Positions 8,873 to 17,019 of a stretch of DNA of 29,026 bases are shown here, in pieces. Position 1 is the first letter of the stretch; every line of letters begins with the position of its first letter. The DNA is from JAOTYV01 sp041557595 (GTDB lineage Bacteria; Pseudomonadota; Alphaproteobacteria; UBA8366), in NCBI GenBank assembly GCA_041557595.1, contig JBFFGE010000038.1, positions 1-29,026 on the forward strand. Reading direction: 5' to 3'. Below the pieces are notes generated by a model. That model worked only from the letters and a program-made list of their open reading frames with translations. It did not search any database and was not told where the DNA came from. The translations under genes were made by a program, and so were the position numbers.

Positions 8873-10237
8873 ATGGATGGCATTCTCGATATCGCAGCCT
8901 TGCAGGCGGCCATCGGCAGCGGCGAGATCGACACGGTCCTGGTATGTTTTCCGGACATGCAGGGGCGTTTGATCGGCAAGCGCGTGACCGGGCGATTTTT
9001 CCTCGATCAATGCGTCGACGAGATGCATGTCTGCGACTACCTGCTGACCGTCGACATGGAGATGGAGCCGGTTCCCGGTTACCAGGCGGCGTCCTGGGAC
9101 AAGGGCTATGGCGATTTTGCGCTCAAGCCGGATCTGGCCACGCTGCGCCGCATTCCCTGGCTGGAGGCGACGGCGCTGGTGATGGCTGACTGCGTGGACC
9201 ATCACGGCGAGGATCTCGGCCATGCGCCCCGGTCGATCCTCAAGCGCCAGCTGGCGCGCGCGCGCGACATGGGGTTCATCGCCAAGATGGGGTCCGAGCT
9301 GGAATTGTACATCTTCGACGAGACCTATGACAGCGCCCGCGAAAAGGGCTATCGCGGCCTCGCCACTGCGGGCTGGTATTCCGAGGACTACCACATTTTC
9401 CAGACCACCAAGGAAGAAGGACTGATCCGCGCCATCCGCAACGGCATGGAGGGGGCGGGCGTCTCGGTCGAATTCTCCAAGGGCGAGTGGGGGCCGGGTC
9501 AGGAAGAAATCAACCTGCGCTACGCGGAAGCGCTGGAAATGGCGGATCGCCACAGCATTTACAAGAACGGCGCGAAGGAAATCGCCTATGCCCAGGGCAA
9601 GGCCATCACTTTCATGGCGAAATGGGACAATCAGTTCGCCGGTAACAGTTGCCATATCCATTCGTCGCTGTGGAATGCGGACACCGACACGCCGGTTTTC
9701 CACGACGGCGCGGCGGATGACGGCATGTCAGAGATTTTCCGCCACTATCTTGCGGGGCAACTCGCCCTGGCCAGCGAGATGACCTATTTCCTCGCCCCTT
9801 ATATCAATTCCTACAAGCGGTTTCAGGCCGGGTCCTTCGCCCCGACCAAGACGGGGTGGAGCCGGGATAACCGGACCGCAGGCTTTCGGCTGGTCGGACA
9901 TGGCCCGGCCTTTCGCGTGGAGTGCCGCATTCCGGGCGCCGATGCGAATCCGTATCTCGCCTATGCGGCACTGATCGCCGCCGGCCTGTACGGTATCGAA
10001 AACAAATTGCCGTTGGAGCCGGAGATTTCCGGCAATCTCTATGAGATGGAAGCGGTGCCGGATATTCCGGGAACGCTGCGGGAGGCGCTGAGCGCCTTGG
10101 GGGGGTCGGCCATCCTGCGCCAGCTGCTCGGCGACGCGGTGGTCGAGCACTACCTCCATACCGGAAAATGGGAGCAGAGCGAATACGACCGCCGGGTGAC
10201 CGATTGGGAGCTCCACCGCAATTTCGAGCGCGGGTGA
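8873..10237 (+). CDS. Glutamine synthetase family protein (gamma-glutamylamide/polyamine ligase type)
   Basis: ATP-dependent ligase of the glutamine synthetase fold, 454 residues. The catalytic half shows KMGSELELYIFDETYD (metal-binding Glu residues), GPGQEEINLRY, NSCHIHSSLW (ATP/His signature) and RVECRIPGADANPYLAYAAL. It lacks the adenylylation-site Tyr region expected of housekeeping GlnA. The sequence style, and its position between an aldehyde and an alcohol dehydrogenase, fit enzymes that glutamylate an amine (PuuA, GlnT, gamma-glutamylethanolamide synthetase-like) rather than ammonia. The ATG start at 8873 follows a GAGGGGG site 10 bp after the previous stop. The amine substrate cannot be read from the sequence. 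Confidence 0.88.
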   Translation: MDGILDIAALQAAIGSGEIDTVLVCFPDMQGRLIGKRVTGRFFLDQCVDEMHVCDYLLTVDMEMEPVPGYQAASWDKGYGDFALKPDLATLRRIPWLEATALVMADCVDHHGEDLGHAPRSILKRQLARARDMGFIAKMGSELELYIFDETYDSAREKGYRGLATAGWYSEDYHIFQTTKEEGLIRAIRNGMEGAGVSVEFSKGEWGPGQEEINLRYAEALEMADRHSIYKNGAKEIAYAQGKAITFMAKWDNQFAGNSCHIHSSLWNADTDTPVFHDGAADDGMSEIFRHYLAGQLALASEMTYFLAPYINSYKRFQAGSFAPTKTGWSRDNRTAGFRLVGHGPAFRVECRIPGADANPYLAYAALIAAGLYGIENKLPLEPEISGNLYEMEAVPDIPGTLREALSALGGSAILRQLLGDAVVEHYLHTGKWEQSEYDRRVTDWELHRNFERG

Positions 10238-10250
10238 ACCGGAGGACCGA

Positions 10251-11438
10251 TTGCCAATGCCGATCGATCCGAAATCGCTGACCGCGGATTGGAGCTTTCC
10301 GACGGAAATCCATATCGGCCCGGGACGCCTGCGCGAAGTGCCGGCGCTGTGCCGCGAAAAGGGCATCTCCCGGCCGTTGATTGTGACCGATCCCGGTCTC
10401 GCCGGGCTTCCCATGGTGGCGCGGCTGCAGGCGATGCTGGCCGACGCGTCGCTGGATGCCGGTCTTTTCGCCGATCTCCAGTCGAACCCGAAGGACACGG
10501 AAATCGCCGCCGGAGTCCTGGTTTTCCGCGAGGGCGGCCATGACGGCGTCATCGCCATCGGTGGCGGCAGCGCGCTCGACGCCGGCAAGGCCATCGCCTT
10601 TCAAGCGGGCCAGCCCCGGCCGTTGGCGGATTTCGAGGATGTGGGCGACAATTGGCGGCGGGCCGATGCGGGAGCGATCGCGCCGGTCGTGGCCGTGCCG
10701 ACGACGGCCGGTACCGGATCGGAAGTCGGCCGTGCCGCCGTCATCACCGAGAGCGGAAGCGGGATCAAGCGGATCATCTTTCATCCGGGGATGATGCCGC
10801 GCGCGGTCGTGGCCGATCCGGAACTCAGCGTCGGATTGCCGCCGCCCCTCACGGCGGCGACGGGCATGGATGCGCTGACCCATAGCCTCGAGGCGTTCTG
10901 CGCGCCCGGATTTCACCCGTTGGCCGATGGGGTGGCGCTCGAAGGGCTTCGGCTCTGCGCCGAATGGCTACCGAAAGCGGTTGCGGATGGCGCGGATATC
11001 GCCGCGCGGACGCATATGCTGGTCGCGGCCTCCATGGGCGCCACCGCCTTCCAAAAAGGTTTGGGCGCGGTGCATTCGATCAGCCATGCGGTGGGGGCCC
11101 TATACAATACCCACCACGGCCTGACGAATGCGATCGTTCTGCCGTACGTGCTGCAATTCAACCGGCCGGCCGTCGAGCGGAAATTTGCCCTTTTGGGACG
11201 TACGCTCGGCTTGGCCAATCCGTCCTATGACAGTGTCTACGAATGGATTGTCGAATTGCGGCGTACAGTGGGCATACCCCATAGTCTCGGTGAGATTGCC
11301 GTGGACACGGTGCAAAGCGAACGGGTTGCGAAGCTTGCGTATGACGATCCGACACGGACCGGAAACCCCAGAGATATTGAGGTTTCGGATCTCAAGAAAA
11401 TATTCGTCAAGGCGGTGGAAGGGCGGCTCGCGACATGA
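10251..11438 (+). CDS. Iron-containing (group III) alcohol dehydrogenase
   Basis: NAD(P)-dependent alcohol/aldehyde oxidoreductase, 395 residues. The Rossmann-like half has GVIAIGGGSALDAGKAIAF, and PTTAGTGSEVGRAAVI is the family signature near the cofactor. Metal ligands sit in MDALTHSLEAF and in GAVHSISHAVGALYNTHHG. The TTG at 10251 gives the longest form; ATG at 10257 is an equally good start, with GGAGGA at 10241 upstream. Its stop overlaps the start of the gamma-glutamyltransferase gene in an ATGA. Within the operon it could oxidise a gamma-glutamylated amino alcohol, or reduce the aldehyde released by the downstream aldolase; neither is proven. Confidence 0.9.
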   Translation: MPMPIDPKSLTADWSFPTEIHIGPGRLREVPALCREKGISRPLIVTDPGLAGLPMVARLQAMLADASLDAGLFADLQSNPKDTEIAAGVLVFREGGHDGVIAIGGGSALDAGKAIAFQAGQPRPLADFEDVGDNWRRADAGAIAPVVAVPTTAGTGSEVGRAAVITESGSGIKRIIFHPGMMPRAVVADPELSVGLPPPLTAATGMDALTHSLEAFCAPGFHPLADGVALEGLRLCAEWLPKAVADGADIAARTHMLVAASMGATAFQKGLGAVHSISHAVGALYNTHHGLTNAIVLPYVLQFNRPAVERKFALLGRTLGLANPSYDSVYEWIVELRRTVGIPHSLGEIAVDTVQSERVAKLAYDDPTRTGNPRDIEVSDLKKIFVKAVEGRLAT

Positions 11439-13252
11439 TGGGAATGGCAACGACGGACCGGGACAGCGCTTCGAAATTCCCCCGCCACCGCCTGTTCGTA
11501 AAGAATCGGTTGCATGTGCGTACGTACGCATATGCCGTTCTGGCGGCGTGCCTTTTGGTGTTGGCGCCAAGCCAAAGCCCGGCCCAGGCGCCGAGTATCG
11601 AAAACGGGTTCCGATCGGCACAGGATCGCATTCATCCGGTCTTCGCGACCCGCGGCATGGTCTCGTCGCAGGAAGCGCGGGCGACCGCGGTCGGCATCGA
11701 CATCCTGCAACAGGGCGGCAATGCGGTGGATGCGGCGGTTGCCGTGGGATTTGCCTTGGCCGTTACGCTTCCGCGCGCCGGCAATATCGGCGGGGGCGGC
11801 TTTATGATGGTCCATCTCGCCGCCGACGGAAAGACCGTTGCGATCGATTACCGGGAAACCGCACCGAGGGCCGCCACGAAGAAGATGTTTCTCAAAGCGG
11901 ACGGCGCGGTCGATCGAAATCGGGTTCGATACAGCCATAAATCGGTCGGCGTTCCCGGTACGGTTGCCGGATTGACGCTGGCGTTGCGGCGCTACGGCAC
12001 CATGCCGCTGGAAAAGGTAATGGCGTCGGCGATCCGGTTCGCCGCGGAGGGAATTTTGGTCAGCCGCGATATGGCCCGTCAGCTTGAACGCCGATCCAAA
12101 CAACTCATGAAGAGTCCGGAATCCCGTCGGATATTTTCCGACAAGGACGGCAAGCTGCTGAAACCCGGCGACCGGCTGCTGCAGAGCGATCTCGCGGAAT
12201 CCTTGCGCGCAATCGCCAGGCAAGGGGCCGCCGCCTTCTATACGGGAGAAATCGCCCGCCGGCTCGTTGCGGATATGAAAGTCCATAACGGGCTCATCAC
12301 CGCGCAGGACCTGGCCGACTATCGCGCGATCATCCGCGAACCTGTGCGCGGCCGCTATCGCGGCTATGACGTCTACTCGATGCCACCGCCGAGTTCCGGC
12401 GGCATTCATCTGGTCCAGATCTTGAACATCCTCGAGGGATACGACCTCGCCGCGTTGGGCCCGAACAGCGCGGCATCGATCCATCGAATGGCGGAGGCCA
12501 TGAAGCGGGCCTATGCGGATCGTTCCCGGCATCTTGGCGATCCGGCATTCTGGAAGGTCCCGACAAAGGGGCTGATGTCGAAAAAATACGCGACGGCGCT
12601 GCGTCAAGAAATCGATGTCGGTCGCGCGACGCCGGCCCGCGAAATTGGCCCCGGCAAGCCGCAGACCTATGAAAGCAATGAAACCACCCATTTCACGGTG
12701 ATGGATCGGTTCGGCAACGCGGTGTCGAACACCTATACCCTCAATTTCGGCTATGGCAGCGGCATTGTCGCCAAGGGGACCGGTATCCTGCTCAACAATG
12801 AAATGGCGGATTTCGCCGCGAAGCCGGGCGTGCCGAACGCATTTGGCCTTATGGGCGGCGCGGCCAACGCGGTCGAGGGGGGCAAGCGCCCGCTCAGCTC
12901 CATGAGCCCGACGATCGTGCTGCGCGACGGCAAGCCCTTCCTCGCGACCGGCAGCCCTGGCGGCAGCCGCATCATCACCACCGTCCTGCAATTGCTGGTC
13001 AACGTGCTGGACCATGGCATGAACATCGCGGAAGCGAGCCATGCGCGCCGTTTTCACCATCAGTGGTTGCCCGACACACTGCGATTGGAGAAAGGCTTTT
13101 CCCGCGATACGGTGCGGCTGCTCAAGAAATTAGGGCATGACATAAAGGTCGGCCGCCCGATGGGCAGCCTGCAATCGGTCATGCGCACCAAGGACGGCTT
13201 TCTGGGGGCCTCCGACCCGCGCCGGCCCGATGCGCTGACGCTTGGGTACTGA
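11435..13252 (+). CDS. ggt: Gamma-glutamyltransferase, periplasmic
   Basis: N-terminal nucleophile hydrolase that removes or transfers gamma-glutamyl groups from glutathione or other gamma-glutamyl amides. It is 605 residues, made as a precursor that cuts itself. The expected cleavage is before T417 in NETTHFTVMD, which becomes the nucleophile of the small subunit. Other landmarks are GNAVDAAVAVGFALAVTLPRAGNIGGGG near the N-terminus, TLNFGYGSGIVAKGTGILLNNEMADF, and RPLSSMSPTIV (substrate-binding Ser pair). A basic stretch and a hydrophobic core ending SPAQAP around residues 48-53 make a Sec signal peptide with an unusually long n-region, so the real start may be internal. It overlaps the alcohol dehydrogenase stop by 4 bp. 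Its place beside a gamma-glutamyl ligase suggests it takes the glutamyl tag off again, although it sits on the other side of the membrane from the ligase. Confidence 0.93.
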   Translation: MMGMATTDRDSASKFPRHRLFVKNRLHVRTYAYAVLAACLLVLAPSQSPAQAPSIENGFRSAQDRIHPVFATRGMVSSQEARATAVGIDILQQGGNAVDAAVAVGFALAVTLPRAGNIGGGGFMMVHLAADGKTVAIDYRETAPRAATKKMFLKADGAVDRNRVRYSHKSVGVPGTVAGLTLALRRYGTMPLEKVMASAIRFAAEGILVSRDMARQLERRSKQLMKSPESRRIFSDKDGKLLKPGDRLLQSDLAESLRAIARQGAAAFYTGEIARRLVADMKVHNGLITAQDLADYRAIIREPVRGRYRGYDVYSMPPPSSGGIHLVQILNILEGYDLAALGPNSAASIHRMAEAMKRAYADRSRHLGDPAFWKVPTKGLMSKKYATALRQEIDVGRATPAREIGPGKPQTYESNETTHFTVMDRFGNAVSNTYTLNFGYGSGIVAKGTGILLNNEMADFAAKPGVPNAFGLMGGAANAVEGGKRPLSSMSPTIVLRDGKPFLATGSPGGSRIITTVLQLLVNVLDHGMNIAEASHARRFHHQWLPDTLRLEKGFSRDTVRLLKKLGHDIKVGRPMGSLQSVMRTKDGFLGASDPRRPDALTLGY

Positions 13253-13257
13253 GCGCC

Positions 13258-14355
13258 ATGAAAGTCGACGGAACGCCGTATCGCACGATTTGGGTTACCG
13301 AAGATGGTTGGTCTGTCGCGATCATCGACCAGACCCGCCTGCCGCATGAATTCGTGGTGGAGCGGTTGACCGACATCGACATGGCGGCCCGTGCCATCGA
13401 GACCATGCAGGTGCGCGGCGCGCCGTTGATTGGCGCGACGGCAGCCTATGGCGTCGCGTTGGCGATGCAACAGGATCCATCCGATCGTGCGCTCAAGCGC
13501 GCCTGCGAACGGCTCCAGCGAACCCGGCCGACCGCGGTAAATTTGCGCTGGGCGCTCGATACGATGCGGCGCGCGCTGGCGCCCCTGGGCGCGAATGCCC
13601 GGGCCGAGGCGGTCTATCGGCGGGCGGGCGAAATCTGCGACGAGGATGTGGAGATCAACCGGCGCATCGGCGGCCATGGCCGCGCGGTGCTCGAACGGAT
13701 CGCCGCCACGAAGCCCGGTAAGGCGGTCAATCTGTTGACCCATTGCAACGCGGGCTGGCTGGCCACGGTCGACTGGGGCACTGCGACCGCGCCGATCTAT
13801 CAGGCCCATGACGCCGGCATTCCGGTCCATGTGTGGGTCGATGAAACCCGGCCCCGCAATCAAGGCGCCAGCCTGACTGCCTGGGAACTGGGCCGGCACG
13901 GCGTGCCCCACACGGTGATCGCCGACAATGTCGGCGGCCATCTGATGCAGCATGGCATGGTCGATCTGTGCATTACCGGAACCGACCGCACCACGGCGAC
14001 CGGCGACGTCGCCAACAAGATCGGCACCTATTTGAAGGCGTTGGCCGCGATGGACAATGGCGTTCCGTTCTATGTGGCCCTGCCGTCGCCGACCATCGAC
14101 TGGACGATCGAGGATGGCGTCGCGGAAATCCCGATCGAACAGCGCGGCCGCGACGAAGTCTCGAAAATGACCGGCCGCGCGCCCGACGGCCGGATCGAAA
14201 CGGTCGAAATCGTACCCGATGGCAGTGCGGTGGCGAACTACGCCTTCGACGTGACGCCGGCGCGCCTTGTCACCGGATTGATCACCGAACGCGGCGTCGC
14301 CGAGGCCAGCCGCGCCGGATTGGCCGGTTTGTTTCCGGAGCAGGCGTCATCATGA
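13258..14355 (+). CDS. mtnA: S-methyl-5-thioribose-1-phosphate isomerase (or 5-deoxyribose-1-phosphate isomerase)
   Basis: Isomerises methylthioribose 1-phosphate to methylthioribulose 1-phosphate; relatives also use 5-deoxyribose 1-phosphate. It is 365 residues, a normal length. The motifs are RGAPLIGATAAYGVAL, LLTHCNAGWLAT with the catalytic Cys at 163, and GTDRTTATGDVANKIGTY with the catalytic Asp at 243. The gene starts 5 bp after the gamma-glutamyltransferase stop and overlaps the next start by 4 bp (ATGA), so it is translationally tied to the aldolase. The window has no mtnB, mtnC, mtnD, mtnK or mtnP. A full Yang-cycle methionine salvage is therefore not encoded here, and the aldolase partner points to a DHAP-shunt type of route. 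Confidence 0.93.
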   Translation: MKVDGTPYRTIWVTEDGWSVAIIDQTRLPHEFVVERLTDIDMAARAIETMQVRGAPLIGATAAYGVALAMQQDPSDRALKRACERLQRTRPTAVNLRWALDTMRRALAPLGANARAEAVYRRAGEICDEDVEINRRIGGHGRAVLERIAATKPGKAVNLLTHCNAGWLATVDWGTATAPIYQAHDAGIPVHVWVDETRPRNQGASLTAWELGRHGVPHTVIADNVGGHLMQHGMVDLCITGTDRTTATGDVANKIGTYLKALAAMDNGVPFYVALPSPTIDWTIEDGVAEIPIEQRGRDEVSKMTGRAPDGRIETVEIVPDGSAVANYAFDVTPARLVTGLITERGVAEASRAGLAGLFPEQASS

Positions 14356-15011
14356 CCGGCGGTGCGAAATGCGACGGCGATGCCCGGCAAGCGATCGTCG
14401 ATGCCTGCCGCCGAATGAACGCGCTCGGGATCAATCAGGGACGATCCGGCAATATCAGTTGCCGCGCGGCTGGCGGCTTGTTGGTCACGCCGTCCGGCGT
14501 CGACTATGACGTCCTGCGGCCCGAAGACATCGTCTCGATGGATGCGGAGGGGGCGGTGGCGACGGGTCAAATGCGGCCCTCCAGCGAGTGGCGGTTTCAC
14601 TGCGATATCCTTCGCGCGCGGCCGGAGATCGGCGCGGTAGTTCATACGCATGCGATGTTCGCGACGGTTCTGTCCTGCCATCGGCGGGATATTCCCGCTT
14701 TTCATTACATGGTGGCGGTCGCCGGGGGCGATTCGATCCGCTGCGCGCCCTACGCGACCTTCGGCACGCAGGAACTGTCGGCGCATGCAGTGACGGCGCT
14801 GGACGGCCGGCGCGCCTGCTTGCTCGCGAATCACGGGATGATCGCGCTGGGCGAGACATTGGAGGGCGCCCTGGCGCTGGCGGTCGAGGTGGAAACCCTG
14901 GCGGCGCAATATTGCCGCGCCCTGGCATTGGGTGAGCCGGTCCTGCTGCCGCCGCGGGAAATGGAAACGGTCTTGGAAAAATTCAAAACCTACGGAAAGC
15001 AGGATTCCTAG
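14352..15011 (+). CDS. ald2: Class II aldolase, Ald2/FucA-like sugar-phosphate aldolase
   Basis: Zn-dependent aldolase of the FucA/adducin family, 219 residues. The active site is complete: GRSGNISCR for phosphate binding, RPSSEWRFH with E79, HTHAMF with H98 and H100, and LANHGMI with H161. In the known DHAP shunt, an enzyme of this type (Ald2) splits methylthioribulose 1-phosphate or 5-deoxyribulose 1-phosphate into DHAP and methylthioacetaldehyde or acetaldehyde, and it is encoded beside mtnA. That pairing is seen here, so Ald2 is preferred over L-fuculose-1-phosphate aldolase or MtnB. The TAG stop lies inside the first bases of a dispersed repeat, which ends the operon. Confidence 0.8.
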   Translation: MTGGAKCDGDARQAIVDACRRMNALGINQGRSGNISCRAAGGLLVTPSGVDYDVLRPEDIVSMDAEGAVATGQMRPSSEWRFHCDILRARPEIGAVVHTHAMFATVLSCHRRDIPAFHYMVAVAGGDSIRCAPYATFGTQELSAHAVTALDGRRACLLANHGMIALGETLEGALALAVEVETLAAQYCRALALGEPVLLPPREMETVLEKFKTYGKQDS

Positions 15012-15115
15012 AGCAAATCCCGAGCGAACCGAAACGGTTCGCGACGACGTATTTGCCAAAAAAAACCAGGAGATAGACCATTTCATACGAGTCAATTTAA
15101 TCACGAAATGGTCTA
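15009..15115 (+). repeat. Dispersed intergenic element, copy 1
   Basis: About 107 bp that matches, in inverted orientation, the element at 24502-24606, with only scattered differences. It contains two foldable parts. The first has GCAAAT (15013-15018) pairing with ATTTGC (15051-15056) around a perfect stem, GCGAACCG (15024-15031) with CGGTTCGC (15035-15042) over an AAA loop. The second is a stem AGACCATTTC (15075-15084) with GAAATGGTCT (15105-15114). The element starts on the TAG stop of the aldolase gene and ends against the stop of the convergent hydrolase. It has no coding potential and may act as a bidirectional transcript end. Confidence 0.8.
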
Positions 15116-15961
15116 ACCCCCACCGCCGTTTTTCCGTTCCACCTTTCCCAGAATCTCTGCGACGAGCTCGTTGAACCGGTCGGCCATTTCCACATTCGGC
15201 ATGTGGCCGCACGCGTCGAAGATATGCACCGGCCGCGCGTCGGCCAGGGCTTCGCCGTGCTCCACGGGAATGATCCGATCCTGCCGTCCCCAGATGACAT
15301 GGACGGGTACGGACAGGTTGCGCGCCGTGCCGGTATAGTCGAAGCGTTGCCGCTGCCCGGTGAAATTCGCCGTAATCATCGTTTCGATGCCGTCGCGAAA
15401 CGCCGGATCGGCGCGGCCCAGCAAGCCGTAATAAACCATCGCGTCGTTCACCATGCGCTCGTCGTGAAAGACCTGCGACAGCGCTGCGTACATCGCCTCC
15501 GTCGTCTCCGCCCGCAGATAGGCATAGATGAAGTCGGTGTTCACGGATGTGCCGAGCCCGCCGGCGCTGAGGCAGGTCAGCGATTCCAGACGCCGGTCGG
15601 ACCGGTCGGCGAAGGTCTTCGCGAGGTCGAGCGCAATCGCGCCGCCGAAGGACAGCCCCAACAGATGAAACCGTTCGAGACCCAATGCATCCGGCAGCTC
15701 CGTCAACATGGCCGCCAGCACTGGCGCGGTGCCGTCGCCGATATCCCGCGTCGATCGTCCGTGCCCCGGCAAATCGATCGCTATCACCCGCCGGTTGGCG
15801 GCGAGGACGCGCTGGTTCAGGGCCCAACCGTTGAGGTCGCCGCTGAGCCCGTGCAGGAGGATCAACGCCGGTTCGCCGGTTCCCATTTCCTTGTACCCAA
15901 TGTCCCGATCGGCGAGGCGGATCGTCTGCCGCGCCGTCGACGTTTTGCCGTTTTCTGTCAT
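15113..15961 (-). CDS. Alpha/beta hydrolase
   Basis: Serine hydrolase with the alpha/beta fold, 282 residues. ILLHGLSGDLNGW supplies the oxyanion region, GLSFGG holds the nucleophile S104, GRQDRIIP the catalytic Asp, and ACGHMPNVE the catalytic His. The overall pattern resembles AcoC-type and meta-cleavage-product hydrolases, but the substrate is unknown. The start is set at ATG 15961 (MTENGKTS); a longer frame to 16060 runs into the upstream region of the divergent cyclophilin gene and does not look like the family. The C-terminus ends in a Gly-rich tail that reaches the dispersed repeat. It is a single gene facing the six-gene operon. Confidence 0.88.
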   Translation of the reverse strand: MTENGKTSTARQTIRLADRDIGYKEMGTGEPALILLHGLSGDLNGWALNQRVLAANRRVIAIDLPGHGRSTRDIGDGTAPVLAAMLTELPDALGLERFHLLGLSFGGAIALDLAKTFADRSDRRLESLTCLSAGGLGTSVNTDFIYAYLRAETTEAMYAALSQVFHDERMVNDAMVYYGLLGRADPAFRDGIETMITANFTGQRQRFDYTGTARNLSVPVHVIWGRQDRIIPVEHGEALADARPVHIFDACGHMPNVEMADRFNELVAEILGKVERKNGGGG

Positions 15962-16071
15962 GCCACCATCATTTCGGTCGATTGGACCGTTGAGCGTAAA
16001 GAGGGGTGCGCCCGAAGGTTGGATCGCGTAAAGTTGCCGCCGAATCGACGACGAAGACATACGGAGTCACC

Positions 16072-16623
16072 ATGAAATTGCTGCGTCATCTCACGATACT
16101 GCTTGGTTTGACCGCGTTGAGCATAGGTCAGGTCGCGGCAGCGGATAAGGAAAACATGATTTATTTGGACTTGAAAGACGGGCGGGTCACGATCGAACTC
16201 TTTCCCGACAAAGCACCGAACCACGTCAAACGCATCAAACAGCTGGCGCGCGATGGATTTTACGATGGAATCGTATTTCACCGCGTCATAGAAGGCTTCA
16301 TGGCCCAGACCGGCGACCCGACGGGAACCGGCAGCGGCGGGTCGGAAAAGCCCGACCTGAAAGCGGAATTCAACGATGTGAAACACGTTGAAGGCGTCCT
16401 CTCGATGGCCCGCACGTCCTATCCGCATAGCGCCAACAGTCAGTTCTTCATCATGCTGGCGAATGCAACGCATCTCGATGGCCAATATACCGCGTGGGGC
16501 CGTGTGGTTTCCGGCATGGAGCATGTCCACAGCATCAAGAAGGGCTCCAGGGTCGCCAATGGCCAGGTCGACGATCCCGACAAGATCATCAAAATGCAGG
16601 TTGCCGCCGACGCCGACAAATAG
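16072..16623 (+). CDS. Peptidyl-prolyl cis-trans isomerase, cyclophilin type, exported
   Basis: Catalyses prolyl cis-trans isomerisation during folding. It is 183 residues and begins with a signal peptide (MKLLRHLTILLGLTALSIGQ, then VAA before ADKEN), so it is probably periplasmic. The cyclophilin core is complete in short bacterial form: FHRVIEGFMAQTGDPTGTG with the catalytic Arg, LSMARTSYPHSANSQFFIML, and LDGQYTAWGRVVSGMEHV. The start ATG at 16072 follows an ACGGAG site. The upstream in-frame extension to 16006 is not family-like. It is divergent from the alpha/beta hydrolase over 110 bp that should hold both promoters. Confidence 0.93.
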   Translation: MKLLRHLTILLGLTALSIGQVAAADKENMIYLDLKDGRVTIELFPDKAPNHVKRIKQLARDGFYDGIVFHRVIEGFMAQTGDPTGTGSGGSEKPDLKAEFNDVKHVEGVLSMARTSYPHSANSQFFIMLANATHLDGQYTAWGRVVSGMEHVHSIKKGSRVANGQVDDPDKIIKMQVAADADK

Positions 16624-16728
16624 GCGGCGGTGGGCCGGCGACCGTTCGGGCGCGCCGGCGTAACCGGATGTTAATCACACCGGCGTATTGACTGCGTTCC
16701 CGGGTCTGCCGCGGAAAGGCGCGAATTT

Positions 16729-16908
16729 ATGTCGGATATTTCAGCGACATCCCTGCTCAACCGGCAGCAGGCCAATGTCGCATTCCTGAAACAGGCGTTC
16801 CAGCAGGAAGCACAGACGGCTGCCCTGGTCGAACGGGCCGTTCAAAGCGTCGAGGATTCCGGAAAAGCGTCTGCGGGCAATGGCCGCTTGGTCGACATCG
16901 TGATATAG
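16729..16908 (+). CDS. Small 59-residue protein, YjfB-like (putative motility protein family)
   Basis: Short reading frame starting MSDISATSLLNRQQANVAFL and ending GRLVDIVI. The middle is a helical, Gln/Ala-rich stretch (KQAFQQEAQTAALVERAVQS). The layout of a short N-terminal segment, one amphipathic helix and a short hydrophobic end resembles YjfB-family proteins, some of which are found near flagellar genes. Codon use matches the surrounding genome, and the frame fills an otherwise empty gap between the cyclophilin and the membrane protein. No strong ribosome binding site is seen; AAAGG lies about 11 bp upstream. The function is unknown and the family match is from memory of its pattern only. 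Confidence 0.55.
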   Translation: MSDISATSLLNRQQANVAFLKQAFQQEAQTAALVERAVQSVEDSGKASAGNGRLVDIVI

Positions 16909-17019
16909 GCGCCCCGTGCCCGAGGCATGCGGAGAGATATCGCACCACCGCACCGCGGCGAAGTATCGCGGTCGCCGCCGCCGGGCCGAGTGCCAGGGAG
17001 CCGGCTAGAGCCAGGACGC

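Noticed and set aside
11516..11531. 14-bp perfect palindrome TGCGTACGTACGCA near the start of the gamma-glutamyltransferase gene
   Set aside because: It lies inside the signal-peptide coding region; no second operator half-site or promoter is nearby, so a regulatory role cannot be supported.
14238..15827. 529-codon minus-strand frame across the aldolase and alpha/beta hydrolase genes
   Set aside because: It crosses two real genes and a non-coding repeat, has no recognisable motif, and its composition is that of a shadow frame.
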